A model generated the notes under the pieces. That model did not search any database. It was not told the origin of the DNA and saw only the letters and a program-made list of their open reading frames with translations. A DNA stretch of 64,000 nt from Albifimbria verrucaria (Eukaryota > Ascomycota > Sordariomycetes > Hypocreales > Stachybotryaceae). Both the position numbers and the translations under genes were made by a program. Numbering within the stretch: the stretch's first letter is position 1; each line of letters starts with the position of its first letter. Positions 1 to 10,828 of the stretch are shown in pieces. The stretch spans positions 6,510,001 to 6,574,000 of the forward strand of contig JAHREC010000018.1 of NCBI GenBank assembly GCA_020081605.1, in the 5' to 3' direction.

Positions 1-2081
1 TAGGGAGCATAGATCAACCCACAAAATATGAAATAGCAAAAATTCCTCCAAATGCGGCCCGTGTTGGTTCGCAACCATCGCTCCAGTGAAAGACCGAGGA
101 GAATGCTCAGGGCGGTCGCATTTGGGTAGCCCAGGATGAGCAGATACATCAGTCCCAACTCTCCAACCCAAATTTCATACAAGGTGAATTCGGCTCTCAA
201 ACTGTACATGAAGTTGAATGCCGTGAAAAAGACCGCGCATGTCCCCACAACCAAAGCGATAATGGGTATTAGTATGCAAACTGGCAGCCAGGGGCGTCTT
301 CGTAGCTTGTCAAGTACTTTTGAAAAGGGTAGGGCGTAGTCAGTAGCCTGATTGCTTGCCTTGGCAAATGTGGGAGTCCGCCGGCCAATGAATGATGCTC
401 CAAAGAACGCTGCAGCATGGGTTCATTATCTGTCAGTTGCTGTGGAGGTACTGTGTAACCCAATGCGCGGCTGTCATTTTGTGTGAAGATGTTCAGGGGA
501 CGTCGTTTACACCAAGCTGTTGGCCATCACGATGTCTGAGCTTATTTTGCATTCTATAAAGTGCGAACGTGCCACTAGCGGAGATGACAGGGCCTAGCAG
601 AAGTATCACGGGCAGCAGCTGACCAAACGTCCAGTGATTCTCTTCTGCTAATGCTTCCTTTATAGTTGATTTAAACGGTAGTTCGGGTATGTAGCGAGAG
701 CTAACGAGTTTAGCCGTCCCCATAGTAGAATCGCGAGCAGCCAGTAGATCTACTGATCATTAATATCGTGACGGGATACTAATTTGGTGCATATTAGACG
801 CTCACCTCACACAGCACAGAGCTAAATAGATCAATTGTAAGCCGCAGCATCAGAAATACTGCCACTAGCGGCGTCACGACCAAATCAAGCCACAGCTTGT
901 GAACTAGTGGTGGACGGATTTCAAGAGAAGCCAGTTTCAGAATACCGCGGCGGGCGGTATTGCTCAATGGGTTTCTCAAGCCACCCTCGACACCCTTGGA
1001 GAGTGGACGAAACAATTTGACGGAGCGAGTTACAAAGCCGAATGCAAGCAGGGTCAGAGTGAATATCATTGCCTATACCACCAACGTGACCAGTTAGATA
1101 TTGGATACAAAGAGGAGAATCGGGAGAACCTTTAAAACTTGTAGAAATGTAAAGGCTAAGGATCGTGGCTGGAAAATCTTACCTGCCAAGGACCTGTGCT
1201 TGAAAGTGGTATGATCGCCTGCCCTGGAGGCAACTCGCGGAGGCTTTCCTCGCGACGTTCATTTCCGTAAGTCAGATTGAGATAACAAATGGCATAAGAG
1301 GCTGGCACGGTGGCAGGAACATAAGTACGACGTGCCTCCGACCAGTCGAAAAACCCGGTTGGTACGGCTGCAACGAAGAGCAGAACGGCGACCGACATCA
1401 TCAAGACATATCGGACATATTTTGCCCATGGGTAGGGGCTCAGGTAGTTCCGAAGGATTGTAAGACCTGACAGATGTGTTACCGTCGAGAACCAGGCAAG
1501 ATAGACAATAATCTGCCAGTGGAAGGCATCTAGACTGCTGCAACGCAGCAGAATGAAACCGCTAATTAGAATGCCGAGTCCTGTGACGATTTGGACATCG
1601 CACAATGCCAGGATGGACTTTTCATGTGCGAGCAAACGTAAGCTGGACGGAATTAACCTAGGCTGATCTCTAGACTGACCTCGTTGAACGCTTGCTGAAG
1701 ACTGCCCAAGCGCGACCGATCAACAGCAAATAGCTTTATGCGCCGAATGTGTCGGATGCATAGCACGTCAATTGTGTTTGGTCGCCACCAATCCGTATTC
1801 TGGCGTTGGGACGACGCTGATAAGGCTTTTACGTCTTCCCTCTGAAATGGGCAAGCTGCAGGGTCAAAGGCCAGGAGATAATTGCCCAGCATTAGAAGTA
1901 AAACGAGGTAGGCGGTCCCCACGAAGCCGATTGTAACCTGGCTCAGAGTCTGTCAGCGTCTCTTGGTCACTAGGCTTGACGAGAAGAACAGGTTGCACAC
2001 CCCAAACCCAGATATATCACTATATGGTTGCAGAGGACGCGGTGTTTGGTCGTAGCAGTTTGGCGCGGGGCATGTTGACAT
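1..2081 (-). CDS. Polytopic membrane protein, 3' end outside the window
   Basis: Function unknown. I recognise the layout of a fungal multi-pass membrane protein family with a DxxGxGV-like N-terminus, an LCDVQIVTGLGILISGF helix and a WTFGQLLPVILLLGP helix. The start is an ATG at 2081, giving an N-terminus that ends in DISGFG before a first intron (acceptor near 1937). Further exons lie at about 1937-1698, 1635-1161, 1072-800 and 755-506, and a last one runs from about 425 off the left edge; introns start GTCAGT, GTAAGA, GTGAGC and GTGTAA. At 718-721 (CCCC on the plus strand) the natural exon frame must shift by one base to link a W-rich helix to the WTFGQ helix. Only that single break is seen, so I treat the gene as real. 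Several helices are clear; no signal peptide is evident. Exon limits are approximate. Confidence 0.6.
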
Positions 2082-2164
2082 GACGAAAGTGCGGCACTTA
2101 GGAGGGTGCCGCGTACAGTTCGAGGATACTACAAAGGCTTAAGCTAAACGATGCCGATGATGAT

Positions 2165-3095
2165 ATTTGAGTTTTGCGACGGCTTGGAATACGAAGAGCC
2201 GAATATCGTCGTTTGCGATCGGTTCCTACAAGGGTGTCCAGCAGTTAGAGGATGTGCGGCGCCTGCAGTGCTACTCCTCATCCAGACTCACGATCGTCGC
2301 AACAATTTATGGCCGTGATCAGATAGGGGATACGTCATCTCTCGCCGTTCGCGAGATAGCCAAGTTGATATATCATCCAGGAGATGGTTGAGTTGAGTTC
2401 ATACATGCCAATGAGCCTTGGGAGGGTGTTCTGCCACAGGATATATCGGTGGCCTTGGGAATCGGTGTGCCTGCAGGCAATGACGACATTGCCAAAAGCA
2501 GAAAACCGCCCCAACCTGGTTTTGCCACACTGTTCAGATGTCTCCGAGCTGTCGTTTCGTTTGCCGCCGACATTGCTTGTGATCGTAGGACTCATTGGTA
2601 AGTAATATGTCAGAACGTTGCGGGAGTTAGCGAGCCAAGACTTTTTGGAGTTGACCAAACTGCCAAGCCCATAGCACAGCCTCTGCGATAAATACCCTGC
2701 ATTGAGTATAATAAGACGACAATCGTACCAGTTGTTCCGTTCGATGTGCATGGGTGAATCAAGATCTCGCAACCACTCCGAGACCAGCTATCGTGGGGCA
2801 ATTTCCCAATCCATTCATTATATTGCTCAGATGATTTTGACAGTGCCATGATGAATCCGTTTCGTCGCAGGGTAGAAGCAAACGGCAATCCAATTTACAA
2901 AGGGTACTTAGCATTGCGGCAGAATGATAAGAAAATGCTTCACAGTCTTCTTGGGCCAAGGGAAGCCATTTTATTTTTATGTTAGTGTCCTCAACTAACC
3001 TGTTCCTTTTCCTGTAGTTGAGATGCAGGCCTGACAGTACACCTTCCTTATGGGTTAGGAAGCCGCCCCTGTCTATGATCAATAATTTTGTCGTT
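2165..3095. other. Stretch with open frames but no supported gene
   Basis: Three overlapping minus-strand open frames (about 2335-2772, 2610-2888, 2759-3082) and one plus-strand frame cover this stretch. I see no domain, signal peptide or consistent intron pattern. Fragments such as GYLSQRLCYGLGSLVNSKKS read plausibly as protein, so a frame-broken or decayed gene on the minus strand is possible, but I cannot assign one. Confidence 0.25.
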
Positions 3096-3942
3096 GTTAT
3101 CTTCTTAGTTATTATCTTGCCAAAATATCAAACGTACAAGAATCTATTTTATCGGGATTTAGGCATAGTCCAGCTCTTCATGTCTTAAAATGCCCACGTC
3201 AACGGCACTCTCGCCTTTCATTTCGTAATGGAACAGACAGTGTGGCTTAGTCGCCTTCAATGTGGGAATTTTTATTCGAGACGGTCGCTCCAATGTTCCC
3301 TGAGGATACGGTAAAATATTCCTGTCAAAGGGCCGTAATAGTGTACAAAACGTCTATCCAGGCACCAGATAGTCTCTCTAGGAAACTTGCAAGACGTTCT
3401 CAACACAAAAGGGAGGTGGACTCACCCCTATGGCAATGCCCATGCTAGATGACAGGGTATGGGCCCTGGCCTCTGCTCTTCCCTCCTCTCCGAGAGTTAA
3501 AAGCAGTAAACTGGGTTTCAGACAGCAATGCTATAAGTACTGGTTGGCTAGTCTATTTATAGATTCTCCGACTCGTTACTGAGCCAAGAGCTATACCTTT
3601 GCGATGCAACTATCCCTGCACCTAATTTCTATGAATGTAACTTTTACTACTCCGTATACCGGCAGTTTACTTTTCCAGTAACCTCCGAGCAACTATGCAT
3701 GCAAGTCTGAATGTCGAAGATTAAACGCAGTATACTAGCTTGAGACCGGCGAAATGAAGAATAGTAAAACACCGATAAATGAGAATCACCCTAGTATTTC
3801 ACTGGTAACGGCTGGATAATATTTAAGCCCTCTACAATCTTGCCACCTCAGTGGCCTCTTACAATAACCATTACGCGTGGTATAATCACTGCCCAACAAC
3901 TGCAATTACTCCGAAAAATAAACTGATCGATACCAAGCTCAC
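3096..3942 (+). other. Intergenic region and promoter of the GH76 gene
   Basis: No coding signal is visible. The last 150 bases before the ATG at 3943 are AT-rich and contain an ATATTTAA stretch near 3822 that may act as a TATA-like element, followed by CA-rich sequence typical of fungal 5' leaders. Confidence 0.3.
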
Positions 3943-5454
3943 ATGGAGATCCTAGCATTGATACTAGGAGGGCTTGCCATTGCCCCGAGAATGGCACTTG
4001 CTCTCGACCCCAGTGATGCCGATGCGATGTTTGGCGCGTTCAATTCTGCTTTCCTCAAAACTTCTGGCAGCGATGTCTTCTACAAGGAAGCGCTAAACAT
4101 TGAGACCCCAGATAAAACATGGGCGGCATCACTCGATATTCTCGCCGCTGAAGACGCCTACGAGCGAACTGGAGACCCCGAAAAGAAGACTCTAGTGAAT
4201 GACCTGTTGACGACGTGGCTCAAAAATACACCCCTCCATGGGACTGGGACGGATGGAATGATGATCTTGGCTGGTTCAGCATGGCCCTCGTACGTGGTTA
4301 TCAAATCACTGGTAATCCTGAGTTTCTTACTCAGGCAAGATATGGATTCGATTATGCATTCGGACGTGGTTGGGACACAAAATACAACGATGGTGGTATT
4401 TGGGAAGAGAACCCCGAATATGCAGCCAAGGAGAACCCTCCGCGTGAGCCAGAAAAGGAAGCACTTTCTAACGACAGTCTTGGCAAGGTTGCTTGCTTAA
4501 TCTACCAAAGCACGCACGACACCGGCTACTTGGACAAGTGCAAACAGATATATAACTGGGTCACGAGCCATATTTACGATTCAAGTACCGGTCAGGTGAA
4601 CAAGGGCATTGCTATGAACGGCGAAGTGAACCACGCGACCGCAGCCTACAACCAAGGAACATTTGTCGACTATGCAAACCTGCTCTACCAGATCACTAGG
4701 ACCGAGTCCTTTTACAATGATGCCAAGAAAGCTCTTGACTTCGGGCGCAATAACCTTACTGTCAATGGCATCTTTAGCAACGACGCAGGCTATCTCAACA
4801 CATGGGCAGACGAGTTTGCGCGGGGGCCGGACATTTCATCCGAGACAACCGACTCTGGGACACATATTATTCTTGGATGGTAGAGAACGCAGACTCACTT
4901 CTTGCTAACCGGCGATCTGACCTTGGTATCACATGGAACGCGTGGGATAAGATCACGCCAACTGACAATTCGCTGACGGCCAACAAATTCGTTAGCGCGT
5001 TGGCATGGCTTCAGTACACACCCGCAACGCAACCAAACAACATTGGTGGTGTTCATCTGATTGTCAACCAGGAATCGGGCTTGGCGATTGACAGCGCAAG
5101 CACCTTTGGAAACGGCGAGCCCGTTGTTCAATGGGGGTCAATAAAGGCTTGGCTCAGCTGTGGTTGCTCACTCAAAATTCCGATACGTCGTGGAATATTG
5201 TCAGCCTTTCAACTTGGCAGTCTCTGGATTGCCCGAAAGGCAGTGATGATGATTCTCTTGAAATGATACAGTGGCAATCTAGCCGAAACGACAACCAGCG
5301 TTGGTGGATCGATCGCCAAGATGACGGTAGCTATAAGATTTGGAACCAGGCAAGCTCCAAAGCCTTAGATGGTGCCTCTAACTTAACCAATGGGGCTCCG
5401 TTAGTTCAAAATGGTTGGAACGGCGCAAGTCAACAGCGATGGTTGCTCCAGTGA
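3943..5454 (+). CDS. Secreted GH76-type alpha-1,6-mannanase with C-terminal ricin-B/CBM13 lectin domain
   Basis: Likely endo-alpha-1,6-mannanase acting on cell-wall mannan outside the cell. An N-terminal signal peptide (MEILALILGGLAIA) is followed by a GH76 (alpha/alpha)6 domain: WDWDGWNDDLGW carries the family's Asp pair, with RAWDT-like RGWDTKYNDGG after it. The last ~115 residues are a ricin-type lectin domain with QW repeats (VQWG, IQWQSS, QQRWLLQ). No intron is needed, but the frame drops by one base at 4222-4226 (A5), 4822-4826 (G5) and 5133-5137 (G5). Each break sits in a five-base homopolymer and each is cured by one added base, so sequencing error is likelier than decay. The enzyme call rests on motif pattern; GH76 proteins can also be transglycosidases of GPI-anchor processing (DCW1/DFG5 type), but the lectin tail argues for a free secreted enzyme. 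Confidence 0.8.
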
Positions 5455-6129
5455 TGCTGTCTCTTGCATATAAATACTGGCGTGTTTGTCAATTATTTGC
5501 TAAATCTGTATTATATCTTACTTCGTACATTATATTTGCTTGAATATCCAAGCCACGTCAATAATGGCTGGGCTGTCTTACATGGGAAAGTACCCATACT
5601 CCATTGTAACATGGGAGATCTATTTCCTCACAGCCTGGTTGCTGATATTGTGATATAGCTATCTCAATGGGAGATGTGTCGATTTCATAGCTATCTGCGA
5701 TGTTATTCGGGGTTATACTCACCGCATAAAAACGATGCTTGAATGAACTTTTATATGCCTCCAGCAATTGTGTGACGTATTGCTCCACTTCTCAGGTCAC
5801 TTCATCGTATAGGTTTCAACTAAGACTGCGGTTTTATGTCGTAAATTTGATTGCAAATGCATCACTGATTCTAAGCATGGATACATTGATCAACTTTTCC
5901 TGCATTGAGGTGTGTTACATTGTTCAACTACTCCTGAGGTTCCATGTTAATCACCACCACTAATAAGCAGAATCGATCAAATTAGTACTAAATGGGAACT
6001 CAGCGAGAAAACTACCAGCCCAAGGGATAACAAGATGCCAAAGATTAAAAAGAGGGTGTACGAAAAGATGAACTATTCAATCTGTAGAACCTCACCACTA
6101 GGCATCCATCTTCCTACTGCCCAATCGCC
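5455..6129. other. Intergenic, between convergent genes
   Basis: About 670 bases between the 3' ends of the GH76 gene and the cysteine-rich protein gene. Only short open frames without recognisable motifs occur. It should hold both 3' UTRs. Confidence 0.4.
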
Positions 6130-7099
6130 TTAAAGGCAGACGCCGAAGCAGTCCGACCAACCTTGTTCGGGGTCGCAATCGTCATTTGGGGCATCGTAGC
6201 ACAACAACCCTTCGGGGCATGCCAGCCCAGCAAATCCTCCGCAGATCGGTGCGTCTATGGGAATACAGATGCTCGACTCTTTACAGGCCAAACCACAGTC
6301 AAATATGTCGGGGTCCCGTGGGTCATCCGCACAATATGAGTCATCCGGACAGTCGGACGGGTCAGCTTGGAAGCCACTGCAAGACGGATAGTCGTTTCTA
6401 GGAGTGTCCACTACAGTAGGGAAGGGCCCTTCAGGAAAGACGTATGCAGAAGAAGGAAGCTCTTCGGAAACCGTTGACTCGGTAATGAGCAGAGATGGAT
6501 CAATACTTAGAGTTGGCAATGGAGGCAAAGGCAGAGCTATCGAAATCGTATCAATCAAGGTTGTTGGTGTAGGAGTCGATGAGATGAGAGACGTTTCTTC
6601 TGCCGTGATGTCCGTGTTGACAAGAATGGTTGGCTCTCCTGTGGGGTGGAATCATCAAACGTTGTTGTTCCCACGGGAATGGGACAGGAGATGAATCTAT
6701 AATTGGTTCCCCAGTAGACAATGGATCCCAACTGAACGGAAAATCGTCCCAGGTGAATGGTTCATCTGGAATAATTAAAGGGCCTGGTAGGACGGTTTCA
6801 AGAGGCTCTGGCAGAGGCGTGAGAGCCAATGGCGTTGGGCGAAGTGGAAGTGGCGCCCAAGGTAGAATTTGCGGTGGCAATGGGATTGGAAAAGGGAAAG
6901 GCAAAGGATCAGGGTTGGGGACACAGCGGCCGTTGCATCGTGTGAGATCCGCACACCAAGGTTGTTTCGGAATGCATAGCTCCCCAGGAGGACACCAGCC
7001 TTTCCTACGGCCACAGTTCTGCCCACGTTGGTTCGGGGCACCAGTAGTGACGTGGGTAAGTCCCAAAATTGTTGTAAGAAGAATTGCGTTGATGAGCAT
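6130..7099 (-). CDS. Secreted protein with N- and C-terminal cysteine modules joined by a Pro-rich linker
   Basis: Function unknown. The ATG at 7099 gives a signal peptide (LLTTILGLTHVTTGA). A six-cysteine module with the spacing CGRRKGWC-PPGELC-...-RCNGRC follows. The centre is about 150 residues rich in Pro, Leu and Phe (PFPFPIPLPP), probably an extended linker. The C-terminus holds more cysteine modules; the last, CGGFAG-x2-CPEGLLC-...-DDCDP-...-DCFGVC, is of a type common in fungal secreted proteins. The frame changes between about 6560 and 6690; two one-base losses link the halves, one beside the run near 6665. A secreted effector-like or wall-binding role is inference. Confidence 0.65.
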
Positions 7100-8735
7100 T
7101 TTGGGTGGTGTCGACTGAAGCCGACCTAAAAGAGTACTTTGCTTGGTGCAGTATGAAGACTGTATTCTCCAGATAGGCCTATATTCATAGTTTTCGGCAT
7201 AAAAGAGCTCGGATCAGGATCTTTGCGGATAAGTCAAATCATTCCAGACTTAAAACCACATGCATATGCTGTATGGTCATGTTCCAGCCAAGCCGTTGGC
7301 CTTTTCAAGCTGAAAACCAAGACACTCATTACGAATCCTCAGGAATTTGCAACTCAATTACGTCTGCTACCTTGTCTTGCAAATCAACTGAAGGGTTTTG
7401 TATTACGTTTGCTATTAAAAAGAGGTTTTTCGTGGGTGAATCCTCGCGCACCTGCCCAAATGGGCTCATGCTTATGGGAATCTACTCACGGCTCCCTTCA
7501 TGGAGTTCCCGTTGTTCCAAGACAAGTGTACGCGACTTGCGTCATTGTGTAGTTCGGTGGAGATCCAGGCTGTGATACAGCCCACCTATACTTGACGTAA
7601 TTTCCAACTTCCTGGCCAGGAACATGAAAAGCCTACCTATATGGTTGTGCTGAAATCATGCATGAAGCTTTTGTGAGCATAAGATAGATTCAGAGCGTTC
7701 AGAATCCTGTCGATTTCTATTAAGATTTCAGCGATGTGGCGATCAAGCTTTTCAACTTGTCCAACAGCGTCGCTATTCAGTCAATACAAAGAGTCTCAAC
7801 TTTGTATTGAACTTTGTGAAACAGAGATCATTTATGATGTAAGATTATCTTCCGCTTGGGGATTACGTACAGCTATTGCACGAGTTTGATGCATCATGCA
7901 AGTGGAGAGAATGAAACATTTAGAGAATTGAACAAGAAACAAAACATGAGCGTGCCTAATTGGTCATTTCACAGTCTGCTTTATCATCAGAAAAGTCCTT
8001 CTTCACATCCATTGGCCCAAGATCGTGGCAAAACCCCAAGCGCTCTACAAACATTGTAATAAGACTATAAGAATGGGACTAAGATGATATAGGAGTTCTG
8101 ACAGAAAATCAATATGTGCAATAGTGAGCAACCGCGGGATGATAAAATAATGACGACAGCCTTCCTCAGGCACGTGGCAAGTGAGATGTCTCAGGTTGCC
8201 TATGGACTAAATTCAAGACCACTCAGCCCCAGCAAAGTAGAAATGCTTGACGTGGGCAATGGAATCTATTGGTTGGAGGAGAAAATTAAAGAGTAAAAAG
8301 ACGTCCAGATGATTGGGGTGGTAGTAATGATTGATAATAATTGTGGATATCAAAATTGTGTTATTCTCTGCGCAAGATACTGTGCTCATAACTCGAGAGT
8401 GCAATATCTACTGCTAGGTAATCGCAAATCGAAGAGCCACATGTGCAAGACATAATTAACATGTTAATATAACGTAACGAGGCTAGAAGAAATCTTCTTT
8501 AAGTATAGAATAAAAACTAGCCCACCAGAGTAGAAGTAATAAATATTCGTATCGCTCTTCATGGGGTCAGTGTAGATCCTCGCTAGAGGGAAAGATCTAC
8601 CCTATATTCCCGAGCATAAAATCTTCAAATCGTTGCATAAGGACCTAGGACATTCTATTGTCAGAACCACACATATGGAAGACCGAAATGGCATTGTAAA
8701 AGCTGGTACTGCTATAAATTATTTTCGATTGCTTC
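7100..8735. other. Intergenic; short cysteine-containing open frame only
   Basis: No supported gene. A plus-strand frame at 7273-7575 contains several cysteines (CNSITSATLSC, CPNG), but it lacks a convincing signal peptide or intron pattern and I do not call it. The rest is AT-rich with no domain-like translation. Confidence 0.3.
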
Positions 8736-8905
8736 GTCGTACGAGCGGTTCTGTTCCTCTACCACGGCTGATTTGTGCATAACGAGCCTGATGGGGTAGA
8801 AACCAATGCTCCCCATTGCCATTTTCATCGCTTAATACTGTGCATGTTCAGGTGCGATTGTTGTCGAGTAAGTGCATCCTTGCAATCCACTTCTTGTTCA
8901 TGAGC
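8736..8905 (+). repeat. Copy 1 of a degenerate dispersed repeat
   Basis: A 25-base stretch at 8736-8760 is identical to 20409-20433. Weaker matches continue for about 150 bases (AATGCTCC...TTGCCAT...CTTGCAAT in the same order). Both copies have the same orientation and each lies beyond the 3' end of a minus-strand gene. An exact 25-mer is not expected by chance in 64 kb. It may be a relic of a mobile element or of a duplicated gene flank. Confidence 0.55.
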
Positions 8906-8992
8906 CATCAATAATTTACACAATTAACTCTAAGACATATTTGCAATTGTATGCTATTCTATTGAAACTCGCACAATTCTGTGGTGATTGCC

Positions 8993-10556
8993 TTAATACA
9001 AAAATGGCAGAAAAGTAATACTTGCTTGCCGTCCATATTTCTCCTCTCCAATTTTCTTGAATAAACTCAACAGACTTGCTGGTGATTCCCAATTCTCAGT
9101 GTGGAAAAAGACGCGTGGAGTCCAGAGTTCTGTATCTGGATCTGCCATGTAGCTCTCAAAGCCACATGATGTACCTGGCGCTCCATACGCCACGAACCAC
9201 TCTGAGCTGCTGTTTCTTAGGTTGCATGTCAAGTATGCTGATTTGAGTGCTGGACTGTGTGCAAGGCAGCGTGCGAAAGCCTCTAGCATGGGAACCATGA
9301 TGTCGTTATTTGGAATTACGCGAAAATTGTCCTGCAAGTCGATGGATTCATGGTCATCCTCACGCTGCTCTAGCGACCGCGCATAAACCAGAGCCGCCTT
9401 GGTGTCTTCTTGCGTGCCGTATCCGGGAGGAAAGTAACCCTCAGTAGTTAAAGGCAGTGGTTCATTACTGGCCGACACGCTAAACTCGTCATCCGGTGAG
9501 TGTTTGAAGTACCACAACCCTGAAGGTGTTCCAATATCAAATTCAACATGGAGATCAGCAACTAATCTCCAACATATGTGGGTTTGCATGTTCATGCTGC
9601 ACTCTCGGTTCCAGAAAAATGACGGGTCGACTTGGCCTCGGTATATGATCTTCTTCAAATTAGAGCTGCTGATAATCCTGTGGAGTGTAACACAAAGGGG
9701 TCCTCAGGAGCGTCTGAGAGTTGAGGAAGTCGTTCGTTGGGGTGAAAAGCTGGTGGAGTAATGTTGACATCAAGTATTCTTATGCCGGAATGGGGTTCAA
9801 AGCTTTTGAGTGCCCCAATGAATTCTTTACGTATTTGGCGTCGAAGGGCCAGCCAAAGCCCCGGTTCTTCGTATGCCCAGTCAATTCTTGAGGCATTTGG
9901 GAATGCCATGGTCAATTGGACAAGGGAAGCTGGATGTACACTGCGCGGACCTTGAGGTGGCATGAATGAGCGTACGCAAGGGACGGACAACTGCTCAAGC
10001 CCCGAAATTGATACATAACTGCACTTGTAACGTTGGTCGAATAAATCTTGTCGCTGTCCCAGGTCCACACTGTTGCGATCGTTGGAGAACCTCTCCTTGC
10101 CTCGATAGATGCCATCCATCGGAGAGTACATATCGATTACAAGCGTTACGTTGCAATTCTCAGACCATTGAGACAGAGAACCCAGCAGCCTCACGAGCGC
10201 TTTGCTCGCGACCTCGTCATTTTGCTTCCTTTCCTCGTCAGACTCATAGTTTGCACAATCATCATCAGTGTAGGTAGGTAGCACATTATCAAAATAAAGA
10301 TGCCGTAAAAGTTTCGACGTCGATGACCGAAACTTTGAGAAAAGATGGAATTGAACATGACGAGGTCCTCGTCACGTATGTGCAAGTTTTGAAAGACCAG
10401 CGGTTCAATTGCCTCCTGCCATGCGCGTGATACTGTGGCAATGCCAGGACGAATGAGTTTTCCACCGTCTGAAGAATCATTTTGGATTTTCTGTGGAATA
10501 TAGGAGGCGATTTGAGACAGAATCACCTGTGGAAGACTGCTTATTTCAAAAGACAT
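8993..10556 (-). CDS. F-box-like hypothetical protein
   Basis: Probably a cytoplasmic or nuclear F-box-type protein; targets unknown. The N-terminus, MSFEISSLPQVILSQIASYI followed by a variable stretch and VSRAWQEAIEPLVFQNLHI, fits the F-box pattern (LP..vl..I..yl...d...l..vsr.w). The ~450-residue remainder resembles other uncharacterised fungal F-box proteins (RHLYF-type line after the box, a cysteine-containing CNLRNSSSEWFVAYG stretch and a WRVFFHTENW-like end). The frame shifts at 10307-10310 and near 9694; one added T in each coding-strand T run restores a continuous protein. No intron is needed. The start ATG gives the F-box at residues 1-45. Confidence 0.6.
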
Positions 10557-10828
10557 TTTCGGTTAATGATGAACAAGAAACTCTATGGTATGAAATGGTT
10601 GCGAGTATCGAGACATAAGGGTCTTATATAGTCTCTGCTGACAGGCAAAAAGTGACAAGGATAACATTGTTTCAAGCAGTAGACGCACTGTGCATTTGAA
10701 CAGCCCACAGCCCTAGTCAGCTTCAATGACCCACCCATGGTCAACTGAGAGTACTGTACTAAGGCACAATACAGCATTCATTCTTTTACAGAATTCAAGT
10801 ATCGTCAACGCAATAACAATGGCAGAGA
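10557..10828. other. Short intergenic region
   Basis: About 270 bases between the F-box gene start and the LysM gene end, both on the minus strand. It should hold the F-box promoter and the LysM 3' UTR. No gene seen. Confidence 0.4.

Noticed and set aside
4215..5266. Separate genes for the pieces of the GH76 protein
   Set aside because: The three frames join into one domain order with breaks exactly at homopolymers; separate genes would lack starts and complete folds.
7273..7575. Small cysteine-rich plus-strand protein
   Set aside because: Several cysteines, but no signal peptide, no clear start and no paralogue pattern; the cysteines may be chance.
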